Assembly: GCF_002795245.1 (NCBI RefSeq)
Contig: NZ_PGVG01000008.1
Coordinates: 1 to 64,000, forward strand
Length of the DNA stretch: 64,000 bases
Source: Bradyrhizobium forestalis
Lineage (GTDB): Bacteria; Pseudomonadota; Alphaproteobacteria; Rhizobiales; Xanthobacteraceae
Direction of reading: 5' to 3'
Position 1 is the first letter of the stretch; every line of letters starts with the position of its first letter. A program made the position numbers and the translations under genes. Shown one piece after another: positions 27,520-35,054 of the stretch. Under the pieces are notes generated by a model, which made no database searches, was not told the DNA's origin, and saw only the letters and a program-made list of their open reading frames with translations.

Positions 27520-29268
27520 TCAACTCGCGTACAGATAGTTCGGCAACCACAGCGTCATGCCCGGCCAGAGATACATGATCACCATGCACAGGATCACGAT
27601 CAGCATGTAGGGCATCATGCCGGCGAAGATCTGGTTCAGCGTAACGTGCTTCGGGGCGACGCCCTTGAGATAGAACGCCGACATCGCGACCGGCGGCGAC
27701 AGGAACGCGGCCTGCAAGTTCACGAACACCAGCGTGCCCCATAGGATCGGATCGATGTTGAAGTGCTTCAGCATCGGCAGGAAGATCGGCACGAAGATGA
27801 TGATGATCTCGGTCCATTCGAGCGGCCAGCCCAGCACGAAGATGATCGCCTGCGACAGGATCATGAACTGCACGGGCGTCATGTTGAGCGACAGCACCCA
27901 GCTTTCCAGCAGCGCCTGACCGCCGAGAATGGCGAACACCGCCGAGAACAGTGCCGAGCCGACGAACAGCCAGCACACCATCGCGGTCGTCTTTGCGGTC
28001 AGGAACACCGCTTCCTTGGTGCGCTTCCAGTCGAGCGTGCGGGCGTGGAAAGCGAGGATGAAGGCGCCGGCGGCGCCGACGCCGGCGGACTCGGTCGCGG
28101 TCGTGATGCCGAACAGGATCACCCCCAGCACCACGACGGTGAGGATGCCGAGCGGCATCACCGACGACGTCAGGAGCTTCAACACTTCGAAGCGTTCGCC
28201 GTCCATGCGCAAGTAAGAGCGCACCGTCCACGCTGCCATCACGACGGCTGATATCGCGAACCAGATGTAGAACTGGGTGTCCGGTCCCTTTTCGGCGGGC
28301 GACAGCTCCTTCGGCTCGACCGGGCTGCCGAGCTGCTGCAGGCCTTCGACGGCTGCGCTCGCGGCGCCGGCCTGCTGGTGGATCACGACGTACCACCAGA
28401 CCGTGCCGAGCGTGGCCGCGGTCATCAGGAACGGCACCAGCGCAATGAGGAAGTTCTGCACGACCGCGCCATAGCCCATCGGCTTGCCGTCGATCGCGAG
28501 CACCTTCGCTTTTGCCGGCGACAACAGCGCCTTGGACAGCCCGACGAACAGGTTCGGCGAGTAGAGGGTCGAGAACTTCGTGATCCATTCCGGCACGTTG
28601 ACGCGGGTCTGTTCCTCCGGCAGCGGCGGGGCGATCTTCGGGTTGATCATCGCCCAGCCCAAGACATAGACGAGATAGAGGAACGCCAGGAAGAAGCTCG
28701 GAAGCATCGCGGCCGCATAGAGCTTGACCACGGACTGGCCCGCGACCGCGGCGTAGACGATGATCATCACCGAGGGCGGGATCAGGATGCCGAGCGTGCC
28801 GCCCGCAGTAATGACTCCGGAGGCGAGCTTGACGTCGTAGCCGGCGCGCAGCATCGGGTTGAAGGCGATCACGCCCATCAGCACCACGACCGCGCCGACG
28901 AGCCCTGAGGCGATGCCCCAGAAGGTGCAGACGATCAGGGTCGCGACCGCGAGCGAAGCGGGCACGCGGCGGAAGGCAAGCTGGATCGAATAGAACATCT
29001 TGTCGACGAGGGCGCCGCGCTCCATCACATAGCCCATCAGCACGAACAACGGGATGGAGATCAATACGTCGTTGGTCATTGCGCCGTAGCTGCGCTGGAC
29101 CATCAGCTCGAACACCTTGTTGTGCGTCCAGTTCTGCGACGGGTCGTAGAAGGCGATGAAGCCGAAGAACATGCCAAGGCCCATCAGAGTGAACGCCGTG
29201 GCGAAGCCCATCATGATGACGACGACGATGAGCGTCAGCATCAACAGGCCGAGTGCCGGATCGCTCAT
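27520..29268 (-). CDS. dctM: TRAP transporter large permease (DctM)
   Basis: A 582-residue integral membrane protein of the DctM family, with LISIPLFVLMGYVMERGAL, GGTLGILIPPSVMIIVYA and a C-terminal FLSPPVAMSAFYLKGVAP. It is longer than the common 430-residue form because of an inserted region (about residues 265-370) holding two extra hydrophobic segments. It transports an organic anion into the cytoplasm using a Na+ or H+ gradient. Its start overlaps the stop of the small permease gene (ATGA). It is the last gene of the minus-strand dctP-dctQ-dctM operon. Confidence 0.93.
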   Translation of the reverse strand: MSDPALGLLMLTLIVVVIMMGFATAFTLMGLGMFFGFIAFYDPSQNWTHNKVFELMVQRSYGAMTNDVLISIPLFVLMGYVMERGALVDKMFYSIQLAFRRVPASLAVATLIVCTFWGIASGLVGAVVVLMGVIAFNPMLRAGYDVKLASGVITAGGTLGILIPPSVMIIVYAAVAGQSVVKLYAAAMLPSFFLAFLYLVYVLGWAMINPKIAPPLPEEQTRVNVPEWITKFSTLYSPNLFVGLSKALLSPAKAKVLAIDGKPMGYGAVVQNFLIALVPFLMTAATLGTVWWYVVIHQQAGAASAAVEGLQQLGSPVEPKELSPAEKGPDTQFYIWFAISAVVMAAWTVRSYLRMDGERFEVLKLLTSSVMPLGILTVVVLGVILFGITTATESAGVGAAGAFILAFHARTLDWKRTKEAVFLTAKTTAMVCWLFVGSALFSAVFAILGGQALLESWVLSLNMTPVQFMILSQAIIFVLGWPLEWTEIIIIFVPIFLPMLKHFNIDPILWGTLVFVNLQAAFLSPPVAMSAFYLKGVAPKHVTLNQIFAGMMPYMLIVILCMVIMYLWPGMTLWLPNYLYAS

Positions 29269-29933
29269 GTGTTCAGGTCCCCGCCCATGCCGCGCTGCCG
29301 CGCCATTTCATCGATGCGCTGCGCGCCCTCGATGGCGAGCTTGCGCGATTCCTCGTCCACGTATTCAGAGTGCGCGAGCTGCTCCTCGATGACGTCGGTC
29401 TCGGCGACGTCGGCAAGTCGGCTCGGCCATTCGCCGGTCTTCAGGCACACGACGCAGCGGATGATCTCGGCGATCCCCTGCAGCATGATCAGCGCACCCG
29501 CGATCGGGATGACGGTCTTGAAGTGGTAGACGGGCGGGCCCTCGGCCGTGACGTTGGAATGCTCGTTGATGGCCCAGGAGTCCGCGGCGTAGAAGTAGCC
29601 GGCATAGATCAGCGCGGCGATGCCCGGGATGAAGAACACGAAGTAGAGAACGAGGTCGAGCGCGGCCTGCGTACGCGGGCGCATCGAGGAATACAGGAAG
29701 TCGCCGCGGACATGGGCGTTCTGCGCCAGCGTGTAGGCACCGGCCAGCATGAACAGCGATCCATACAGCATGTTCTCGGCGTCGAAGATCCAGGCCGTCG
29801 GCATGTTCACGGCATAACGCTTGAACACTTCGATGCAGACGACGCTCATCAGGACGATCATCAGCCAGGCGGTCGCCTTGCCGACCCAGGTCGAGATACC
29901 GTCGATCGTGTGCAGTAAACGCTGTACGCTCAT
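29265..29933 (-). CDS. dctQ: TRAP transporter small permease (DctQ)
   Basis: A 222-residue membrane protein with four transmembrane helices (first: AWLMIVLMSVVCIEVFKRY) and the DctQ pattern ENMLYGSLFMLAGAYTLAQN followed by HVRGDFLY. DctQ scaffolds the large permease. The start MSVQRLLHTID at 29933 is preferred over 29975, which would add unconserved residues. The charged C-terminal tail (about 40 residues) is cytoplasmic. It overlaps dctM by 4 bp. Confidence 0.92.
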   Translation of the reverse strand: MSVQRLLHTIDGISTWVGKATAWLMIVLMSVVCIEVFKRYAVNMPTAWIFDAENMLYGSLFMLAGAYTLAQNAHVRGDFLYSSMRPRTQAALDLVLYFVFFIPGIAALIYAGYFYAADSWAINEHSNVTAEGPPVYHFKTVIPIAGALIMLQGIAEIIRCVVCLKTGEWPSRLADVAETDVIEEQLAHSEYVDEESRKLAIEGAQRIDEMARQRGMGGDLNT

Positions 29934-29972
29934 GTGACAAGGTTCGGCATGAGAAGCGATTCCAACATAGCA

Positions 29973-30010
29973 CAAGGCACCGCCCGGGTGTCGGTCCGGA
30001 CGGCGCCTTG
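29973..30010 (-). promoter_or_regulatory. Intercistronic hairpin between dctP and dctQ
   Basis: In the minus-strand transcript, bases 30010-29996 (CAAGGCGCCGTCCGG) pair with 29987-29973 over 15 bp with two G-U pairs and an 8-base loop. There is no T-run after it. Such hairpins commonly stabilise the upstream binding-protein mRNA and lower permease expression. The role is inferred. Confidence 0.55.
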
Positions 30011-30027
30011 CCGGCTTTATTTAGGCG

Positions 30028-31167
30028 TCAGAGCTTCTTCGCCGCGGCGGTCGGCCCGAAATAGTGATCGTAGGCCATGCGGCGGCTCACCACCGTATCC
30101 TGCTCCCACTGCGTCGCGCGCTTGGCAAACTCGATCTGCGACTGCACGATCTCCTTGAACAGCGGGTTCTCCGCCGCCTTCTTCTTGACCACGTCGTCGT
30201 AGATCTCGAGCTGCTGCTTCAGGATGCTGTCCGGCGTCTTGTAGAACTTGACGTTGTCCTTGGTCTGCAGCTCGATGTAGTCCTTGGAGTAGCGGTCGAT
30301 CGCCTTCCAGGACATGTCGGCCGACGCCGCGTCCACCGCGTTGGCGATGATCGCCTTCATCTTGTCAGGCAGTGCGTTGTACTTGTCCTTGTTGAACATG
30401 ATCTCGAATTGCTCGGCGTTCTGGTGATAGCTCTGCAGCATGCAGACCTTGGATACGTCGGGGAAACCGAGCACGCGGTCGGAAGTGGCGTTGTTGAATT
30501 CGGCCGCATCGAGCAGGCCGCGGTCCATGGCAGCTACGATTTCGCCGCCCGGCAACGCGTTCACGGCTGCGCCCATTCCCGAATACACGTCGATGGAGAT
30601 GCCGACGGTGCGGAATTTCAGACCCTTGACGTCCTCGGGCTTGGCGATCGGCTTCTTGAACCAGCCGAACGGCTGGGTCGGCATCGGCCCGTAGGGGAAG
30701 GAAACCACGTTGGCGTTGATCGACGCGTAGAGCTTTTCCAAGAGCTCCTTGCCGCCGCCATAGCGGTGCCAGGCCAGCAGCATATTGGCGTCCATCGCAA
30801 AGCCCGGTCCCGAGCCCCAGAGCGCCAGCGCGGTCTGCTTGCCATAGTGATAGACCAGCACGCCATGACCGCCGTCGAGCACGCCCTTGGACACGGCATC
30901 GAGCAGGCCGAAGGCGGGCACGACAGCGCCTGCCGGCAGCACTTCGATTTTGAGGTCGCCGCCGGTCATGTCGTTGACCTTCTTGGCGTAGTCGAGGGCG
31001 TATTCGTGGAAAATGTCCTTTGACGGCCAGGTGCTTTGCCAGCGCATGCTGATCGGCCCCTGGGCGCTGACGACGCTCGGCGTGGCCACCGTCGCGGCGG
31101 CCCCCGCAGCAGCGACCTTGAGAAAGCCGCGGCGGCTCGAGGTGCTGCGCTTATTTGATTTGGTCAT
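30028..31167 (-). CDS. dctP: TRAP transporter substrate-binding protein (DctP), Tat-exported
   Basis: A 379-residue periplasmic binding protein. It begins with a twin-arginine signal (SSRRGFLKVAAAGAAA, cleavage near VVSAQG), which suggests folding or cofactor needs before export. The conserved DctP arginine segment GLKFRTVGISIDVYSGMGA and the LPGGEIVAAMDRGLLDAAE motif follow. It delivers its ligand, probably a carboxylate, to DctQM. ATG 31167 has a very strong ribosome-binding site (GGAGGAGG). First gene of the operon. Confidence 0.94.
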   Translation of the reverse strand: MTKSNKRSTSSRRGFLKVAAAGAAATVATPSVVSAQGPISMRWQSTWPSKDIFHEYALDYAKKVNDMTGGDLKIEVLPAGAVVPAFGLLDAVSKGVLDGGHGVLVYHYGKQTALALWGSGPGFAMDANMLLAWHRYGGGKELLEKLYASINANVVSFPYGPMPTQPFGWFKKPIAKPEDVKGLKFRTVGISIDVYSGMGAAVNALPGGEIVAAMDRGLLDAAEFNNATSDRVLGFPDVSKVCMLQSYHQNAEQFEIMFNKDKYNALPDKMKAIIANAVDAASADMSWKAIDRYSKDYIELQTKDNVKFYKTPDSILKQQLEIYDDVVKKKAAENPLFKEIVQSQIEFAKRATQWEQDTVVSRRMAYDHYFGPTAAAKKL

Positions 31168-31321
31168 GGCTGCCTCCTCCCATAGCGATCCCTTGCGGAT
31201 CAGCTCCTTTTTTAGTTGGAACAAGTCAAAGTCCTGCGCGGGGGTTTGGCAAGAATGTTCGAGGAGATGCGACGCTACGACGCGGACTACAGTGACGATG
31301 CGCCGCAGCAGGACCAGACCA

Positions 31322-31563
31322 CGGAAGCGTAGCCACCCTTCGGAAGAGCAGATCATCGGAATTTTGGAAGAGCATGAGGCCGACGTTTCGGCCGCCGATC
31401 TGCCGCAGGTATGGCCTCAGCGACGCAAGCATCTACCGACGTCAGCATCTACAAATGAAAAGCGAAGCTCGGCGGGATGGACGTGCCGGAGGCCTAACGG
31501 CTGAAGACGCTGGAGGACGAGAACACGCGGCTGAAGCGGTTGCTGGCCGACGCCATGGTCTGA
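31322..31563 (+). pseudogene. Remnant of IS3-family (IS407-type) transposase OrfA
   Basis: Three frames together spell a decayed OrfA: SEEQIIGILEEHEADVSAAD, then CRRYGLSDASIY in the next frame, then AKLGGMDVPEA, an in-frame stop, and RLKTLEDENTRLKRLLADAM. This matches the helix-turn-helix and leucine-zipper parts of IS407-type OrfA proteins. At least two frameshifts and internal stops make it non-functional. No OrfB (DDE) sequence and no clear terminal inverted repeats were found. The rest of 31168-31858 has no gene. Confidence 0.85.
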
Positions 31564-31669
31564 ACGGAATGTATGGTCCACCCCGTCCGTGCAAGGTGTC
31601 GTGACGTCGTGGTTGACAATGCAACGCGGTTTAGACGCTGGCGCCTTAAATATATAATTATATCAATGA

Positions 31670-31704
31670 TATACGAGTTCGCAGCTTTATTCTGAATGGC
31701 ACGC
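31670..31704. repeat. 35-bp repeat at an AT-rich stretch, copy 2
   Basis: This matches 22413-22447 at 30 of 35 positions, again preceded by AT-rich sequence (TATATAATTATATCAA). Here it follows the IS3-type remnant by about 100 bp, which supports a mobile-element origin. Confidence 0.6.
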
Positions 31705-31858
31705 CATTTCCCTCTCCTTGTTCGATCCCTGTTGCCATGAACCCGCTCGCCGCCGAGCGCGGCGAAGCCGAACTGCGGTCACACTGCACGCGATGCACGC
31801 TCGAACTCCGCGGCCGCGGGGGCTGCGAGCGATCCGACCGGATCGAGCCGACGTTGCC

Positions 31859-32278
31859 TCAATGGTGGGCCGACACGCCCTTGACGCATTGCGTCAACAG
31901 ATCAGCGGTGGCGGATTGCCCGACATCACCCAGGCTGATCATGCCGACCATCCGCTTGCTCTTGTTGATCACAGGCAGCCTGCGGATCTTCAGCGTCTCC
32001 ATGTGGTGCACGGCTTTCGCCAGATCGTCGTCTTCCCGGCAGCAATGGATGCCTTCAGTCATCACGTCCCGCGCTGTCATGCCCGCGGCGTTGAAGTCCT
32101 TGCGCGCAAGGCCTTTGCAGACGATGTCGCGATCAGTCACCATCCCGATCAAATGGTCATCTTCGCCGATCGGAATGCAGCCGATGTCGTGCCCTCGCAT
32201 CAACTTCGCGATCTCGGTAATCGGGGTGTCGGGGCTGACCCAATCGACGCCCTTGTGCATCACGTCCTTGACTTTCAT
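31859..32278 (-). CDS. CBS-domain pair protein
   Basis: A 139-residue protein made only of two CBS domains forming one Bateman module: MKVKDVMHKGVDWVSPDTP, IGMVTDRDIVCKGLA, then VMTEGIHCCREDDDLAKAV and VGMISLGDVGQSA. Such stand-alone modules bind adenine nucleotides and act as energy-state or stress sensors, often on partner proteins that cannot be named here. A GGAGG-type ribosome-binding site precedes ATG 32278. Confidence 0.92.
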   Translation of the reverse strand: MKVKDVMHKGVDWVSPDTPITEIAKLMRGHDIGCIPIGEDDHLIGMVTDRDIVCKGLARKDFNAAGMTARDVMTEGIHCCREDDDLAKAVHHMETLKIRRLPVINKSKRMVGMISLGDVGQSATADLLTQCVKGVSAHH

Positions 32279-32392
32279 GGAGGACCTCCCTTGCGAACAC
32301 AGCCCCCCCGCGACGTGACTATACTACGAACTGGACGCAACCGCACGCGTCGCCGCGACGGGCGTGCCTGGAATCATCCTGCTGTCACGCCG

Positions 32393-32863
32393 TCAGTCGT
32401 GCCTGCTGAAGCGTCCATGCGGTGCATTGGCCGTCAGGCGCGCGAACTGCGCATGGGTGAGCTGAAGCAACGTCTCGTGATCGCCGGCTTCGATGTAGAC
32501 CTCAGGCTGGGCCTGGATGCTGTCGTCGACGATGAGATCGAGGCCGTAGCATCGGCCAACCGCCGGAACGGCTCCGGGCGCGCAGTCCGCGAACAGCCGG
32601 TTGATCTCGCTTTCGTTGGCCATGGCGAGATCCTCGCCAAGCCTCTCCTTCAGGTCCGGCAGGTTGAGATGGTGCGAAGCCGGCACGACCGCGAGCATAT
32701 AGCCGCCGTCATGCCGCAGCACGATGGCCTTGGCGAGGTGATCGCCCGAGACGTGACAGGCCTGCGCCGTGCGGGCGGATGACATGGTGAGAGTGTGTGG
32801 GATCTCGGCATACTCGATGTTCTCGGCAGCCAGATACCGGTGCAATGTGGGGGCAATGGTCAT
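32393..32863 (-). CDS. YbaK/EbsC-type aminoacyl-tRNA deacylase
   Basis: A 156-residue YbaK/ProX-fold protein. Motifs are SGDHLAKAIVLRHDGGYMLAV (including the lysine of this family's active site), LAMANESEINRLFADCAPGAVP (split by the LFADC step) and YGLDLIVDD. These enzymes remove mischarged amino acids from tRNA in trans, usually Cys- or Ala-tRNAPro. The start MTIAPTLHRYL at 32863 follows family N-termini; the upstream frame to 32920 is not conserved-looking. It stands alone between the CBS gene and a repeat-bearing gap. Confidence 0.85.
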   Translation of the reverse strand: MTIAPTLHRYLAAENIEYAEIPHTLTMSSARTAQACHVSGDHLAKAIVLRHDGGYMLAVVPASHHLNLPDLKERLGEDLAMANESEINRLFADCAPGAVPAVGRCYGLDLIVDDSIQAQPEVYIEAGDHETLLQLTHAQFARLTANAPHGRFSRHD

Positions 32864-32980
32864 GGCGTCGCCTTTCGGATGGGTGTGCGAGCCATCCAGC
32901 GTGAGGCTGCCCCGCCGCACGATGGGCGGCCGCGTGATTGCCGGGCTTCAGCATAGACCTTGCCCTCGAAGGCCGCAATC

Positions 32981-33065
32981 AGGGCGTTTTTCCAGCGAAG
33001 CGGACACCGGTTCGCGCGAAGAAAGCGCGCAAGACAGCATCTGGAGCCCGGTTCCGATTCGTCGG
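32981..33065. repeat. Dispersed intergenic repeat, copy 2
   Basis: A diverged copy of the 5770-5876 element: GCGTTTTTCCAGCGAAG, CCGGTTCGCGCGAAGAAAG and GGTTCCGATTCGTCGGA in the same order. The terminal inverted repeat is degraded. It lies in the 430-bp gap 32864-33293, which otherwise contains no gene. Confidence 0.65.
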
Positions 33066-33293
33066 ACATCCCCGAGATGTGCCTGAGCCACTACCCTCAT
33101 TCGCTATACGTGCCCGGCTGCCGCTGATATGATCCTCGGACGGTAAACGGCAGCTCGCCACCATACTTATTCTGCGAGGCCGGCCTTCTGATCGAACTCG
33201 ATCCCGCTCGCGCCATTTCGCATTGCCTCGATAAGAACGCTGAACAAATTCGTCAATGGCTGTCGTGTCCCCACTCACATTGGGAGATGTGCC

Positions 33294-33926
33294 ATGGCTG
33301 CATCGGACTGGCGTCTCGAAGGCGAATGGATGAAAAATTGCAATTGCGCGTTTGGCTGCCCCTGCGATTTCAACGCTCTACCGACCCACGGCTATTGCAA
33401 AGGCATGGTCGGCATGCGGATCGCGAGGGGGCATTTTGAAGGTGTCAAGCTCGACGGCCTTTGTTTTGCGGTCGTGGTGGATTTCCCCGGCGCGCTGCAT
33501 CAAGGCAACGGCAAGATGCAGCCCATCGTCGACCAGCGCGCCACGCCGGAGCAGCGACAGGCACTGTTCAACATTCTGTCGGGCAAGCATTCGGCCGAGG
33601 GCACGCTGTTCCATATCTTCAGCCTGATCGTGACGACCATTCACGATCCGGTTTTCGCGCCGTTCGAATTTTCCTTCGACAAGAATGGCCGTGTCGCAAA
33701 GCTCATTGCCGGCGATGTGCTGGAGACCGAGGTGGAGCCGATCAAGAATCCCGTGACCGGCGCTCCCCATCGCGTTCAGGTGGTCATGCCCGAGGGCTTC
33801 GAGCACAGGGCTGCCGAGGTCGCGTCCGCCAATATCCGCTCGACCGGTGCGATCTCATTCGAGACCCAGGGCACGCACAGCTCGCTCGCCAATGTCGTGC
33901 AGACGCCCGAGGGCGTTGCGGCGTGA
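33294..33926 (+). CDS. DUF1326 domain-containing protein
   Basis: A 210-residue protein of the DUF1326 family. It carries the family's N-terminal cysteine motif CNCAFGCPCDFNALP (about residues 16-30), probably a metal site. No signal peptide is present. A GGGAG ribosome-binding site precedes ATG 33294. It is followed by a DUF2182 membrane protein, and the two families often occur as neighbours. Function is unknown; metal handling is a reasonable inference from the Cys motif and the partner. Confidence 0.9.
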   Translation: MAASDWRLEGEWMKNCNCAFGCPCDFNALPTHGYCKGMVGMRIARGHFEGVKLDGLCFAVVVDFPGALHQGNGKMQPIVDQRATPEQRQALFNILSGKHSAEGTLFHIFSLIVTTIHDPVFAPFEFSFDKNGRVAKLIAGDVLETEVEPIKNPVTGAPHRVQVVMPEGFEHRAAEVASANIRSTGAISFETQGTHSSLANVVQTPEGVAA

Positions 33927-33989
33927 TGCGGCGCTGACACCGAGACAACATCCCGGTGTCAGCTCCTCATCGCCATCCTGGACAAATCG

Positions 33990-34769
33990 ATGCAGGGGCG
34001 GCTGATGTTGGAACACCTGCTCCACCGCGACCGGCTGATCGTCGCGATCGGGACCGCCGCAGTGGTGGCGCTCGCCTGGGCCTATCTCGCTGCGGGCGCC
34101 GGCATGGATACCGAGATGATGGCCGACATGCCGGACATGGCGCCGATGCCATGGACGCCGCTTTATGCAGTGCTGCTGTTCGTGATGTGGTGGATGATGA
34201 TGATCGCGATGATGGCGCCGAGCGCGGCGCGCACCGTTCTCTTGTATGCGACCGTCAAGCGCAAGCAGGAGACTGCCTCCCGCGCCGCGATCGATACCTG
34301 GATCTTTCTCGCCGGCTATCTCGTGACGTGGGCCGGGTTCAGTCTCGCTGCGGTCCTGGTGCAAGGGGCGTTCGAACGCTTCGGGTTGCTGTCGATGGCG
34401 ATGGCCAGCACCAGCGCGATTCTGGGCGGCGGCGCTCTGATTGCCGCGGGGCTTTATCAGTTCACGCCGCTCAAGCAGGCCTGCTTGCGCTACTGCGAGA
34501 GCCCGCTGTTGTTTCTCAGCAGGCATTGGCGGCCCGGCACGCGCGGGGCAATCCGCATGGGATTTCGCCACGGTAGCTACTGCGTGGGCTGCTGTTGGTT
34601 TCTGATGATATTGTTGTTCGTCGGCGGCGTGATGAACCTGGTCTGGGTCATCGGTATCGCGCTCTATGTCGCCGCGGAGAAGCTGCTGCCCTTCGGCCGA
34701 AGATTGAGCTATGCGGCAGGCGCGATCCTCATTCTGTCCGGCGCGATCGTTCTCGCGCGCGCAGTGTGA
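33990..34769 (+). CDS. DUF2182 membrane protein
   Basis: A 259-residue membrane protein with about six transmembrane helices. It has the Met-rich MEMM/MADMPDMAPMPW stretch, WWMMMIAMMAPSA in the second helix, and the DUF2182 signature GSYCVGCCWFLM. The Met and Cys clusters suggest a transition metal such as copper. It lies 63 bp after the DUF1326 gene and is probably co-transcribed with it. The start could be 33990 or the internal ATG at 34005. Confidence 0.88.
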   Translation: MQGRLMLEHLLHRDRLIVAIGTAAVVALAWAYLAAGAGMDTEMMADMPDMAPMPWTPLYAVLLFVMWWMMMIAMMAPSAARTVLLYATVKRKQETASRAAIDTWIFLAGYLVTWAGFSLAAVLVQGAFERFGLLSMAMASTSAILGGGALIAAGLYQFTPLKQACLRYCESPLLFLSRHWRPGTRGAIRMGFRHGSYCVGCCWFLMILLFVGGVMNLVWVIGIALYVAAEKLLPFGRRLSYAAGAILILSGAIVLARAV

Positions 34770-35054
34770 CGCCCGGAACTGCGGGGGGGCTGCTGAATGC
34801 CGCCTTCCCAATATGCCAATACCGCCCGGTTGCTCAAAACCGGCTGACCACCGTGATCATACGGACGTCGCAAGCCGAAAAATTGAGCTTTGTTCCAACC
34901 GAAACTTAAGGCTGGCCTGACTAGCTTCGGGCCATGGACAGGCCCGCATCCCGTTTCCGGCTGTGGCCGTGCCTGTGCAATCGAGGCGGAGAAGAGGCGT
35001 GCTGTTTTCGGCGATGAGCACTGTTCTGCCCCTGCGGCCGACGCGGGAGAGGGC

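Noticed and set aside
32279..32392. Possible extra gene between the CBS and YbaK-type genes
   Set aside because: The frame across it is antisense to both neighbours and has no start signal of its own.
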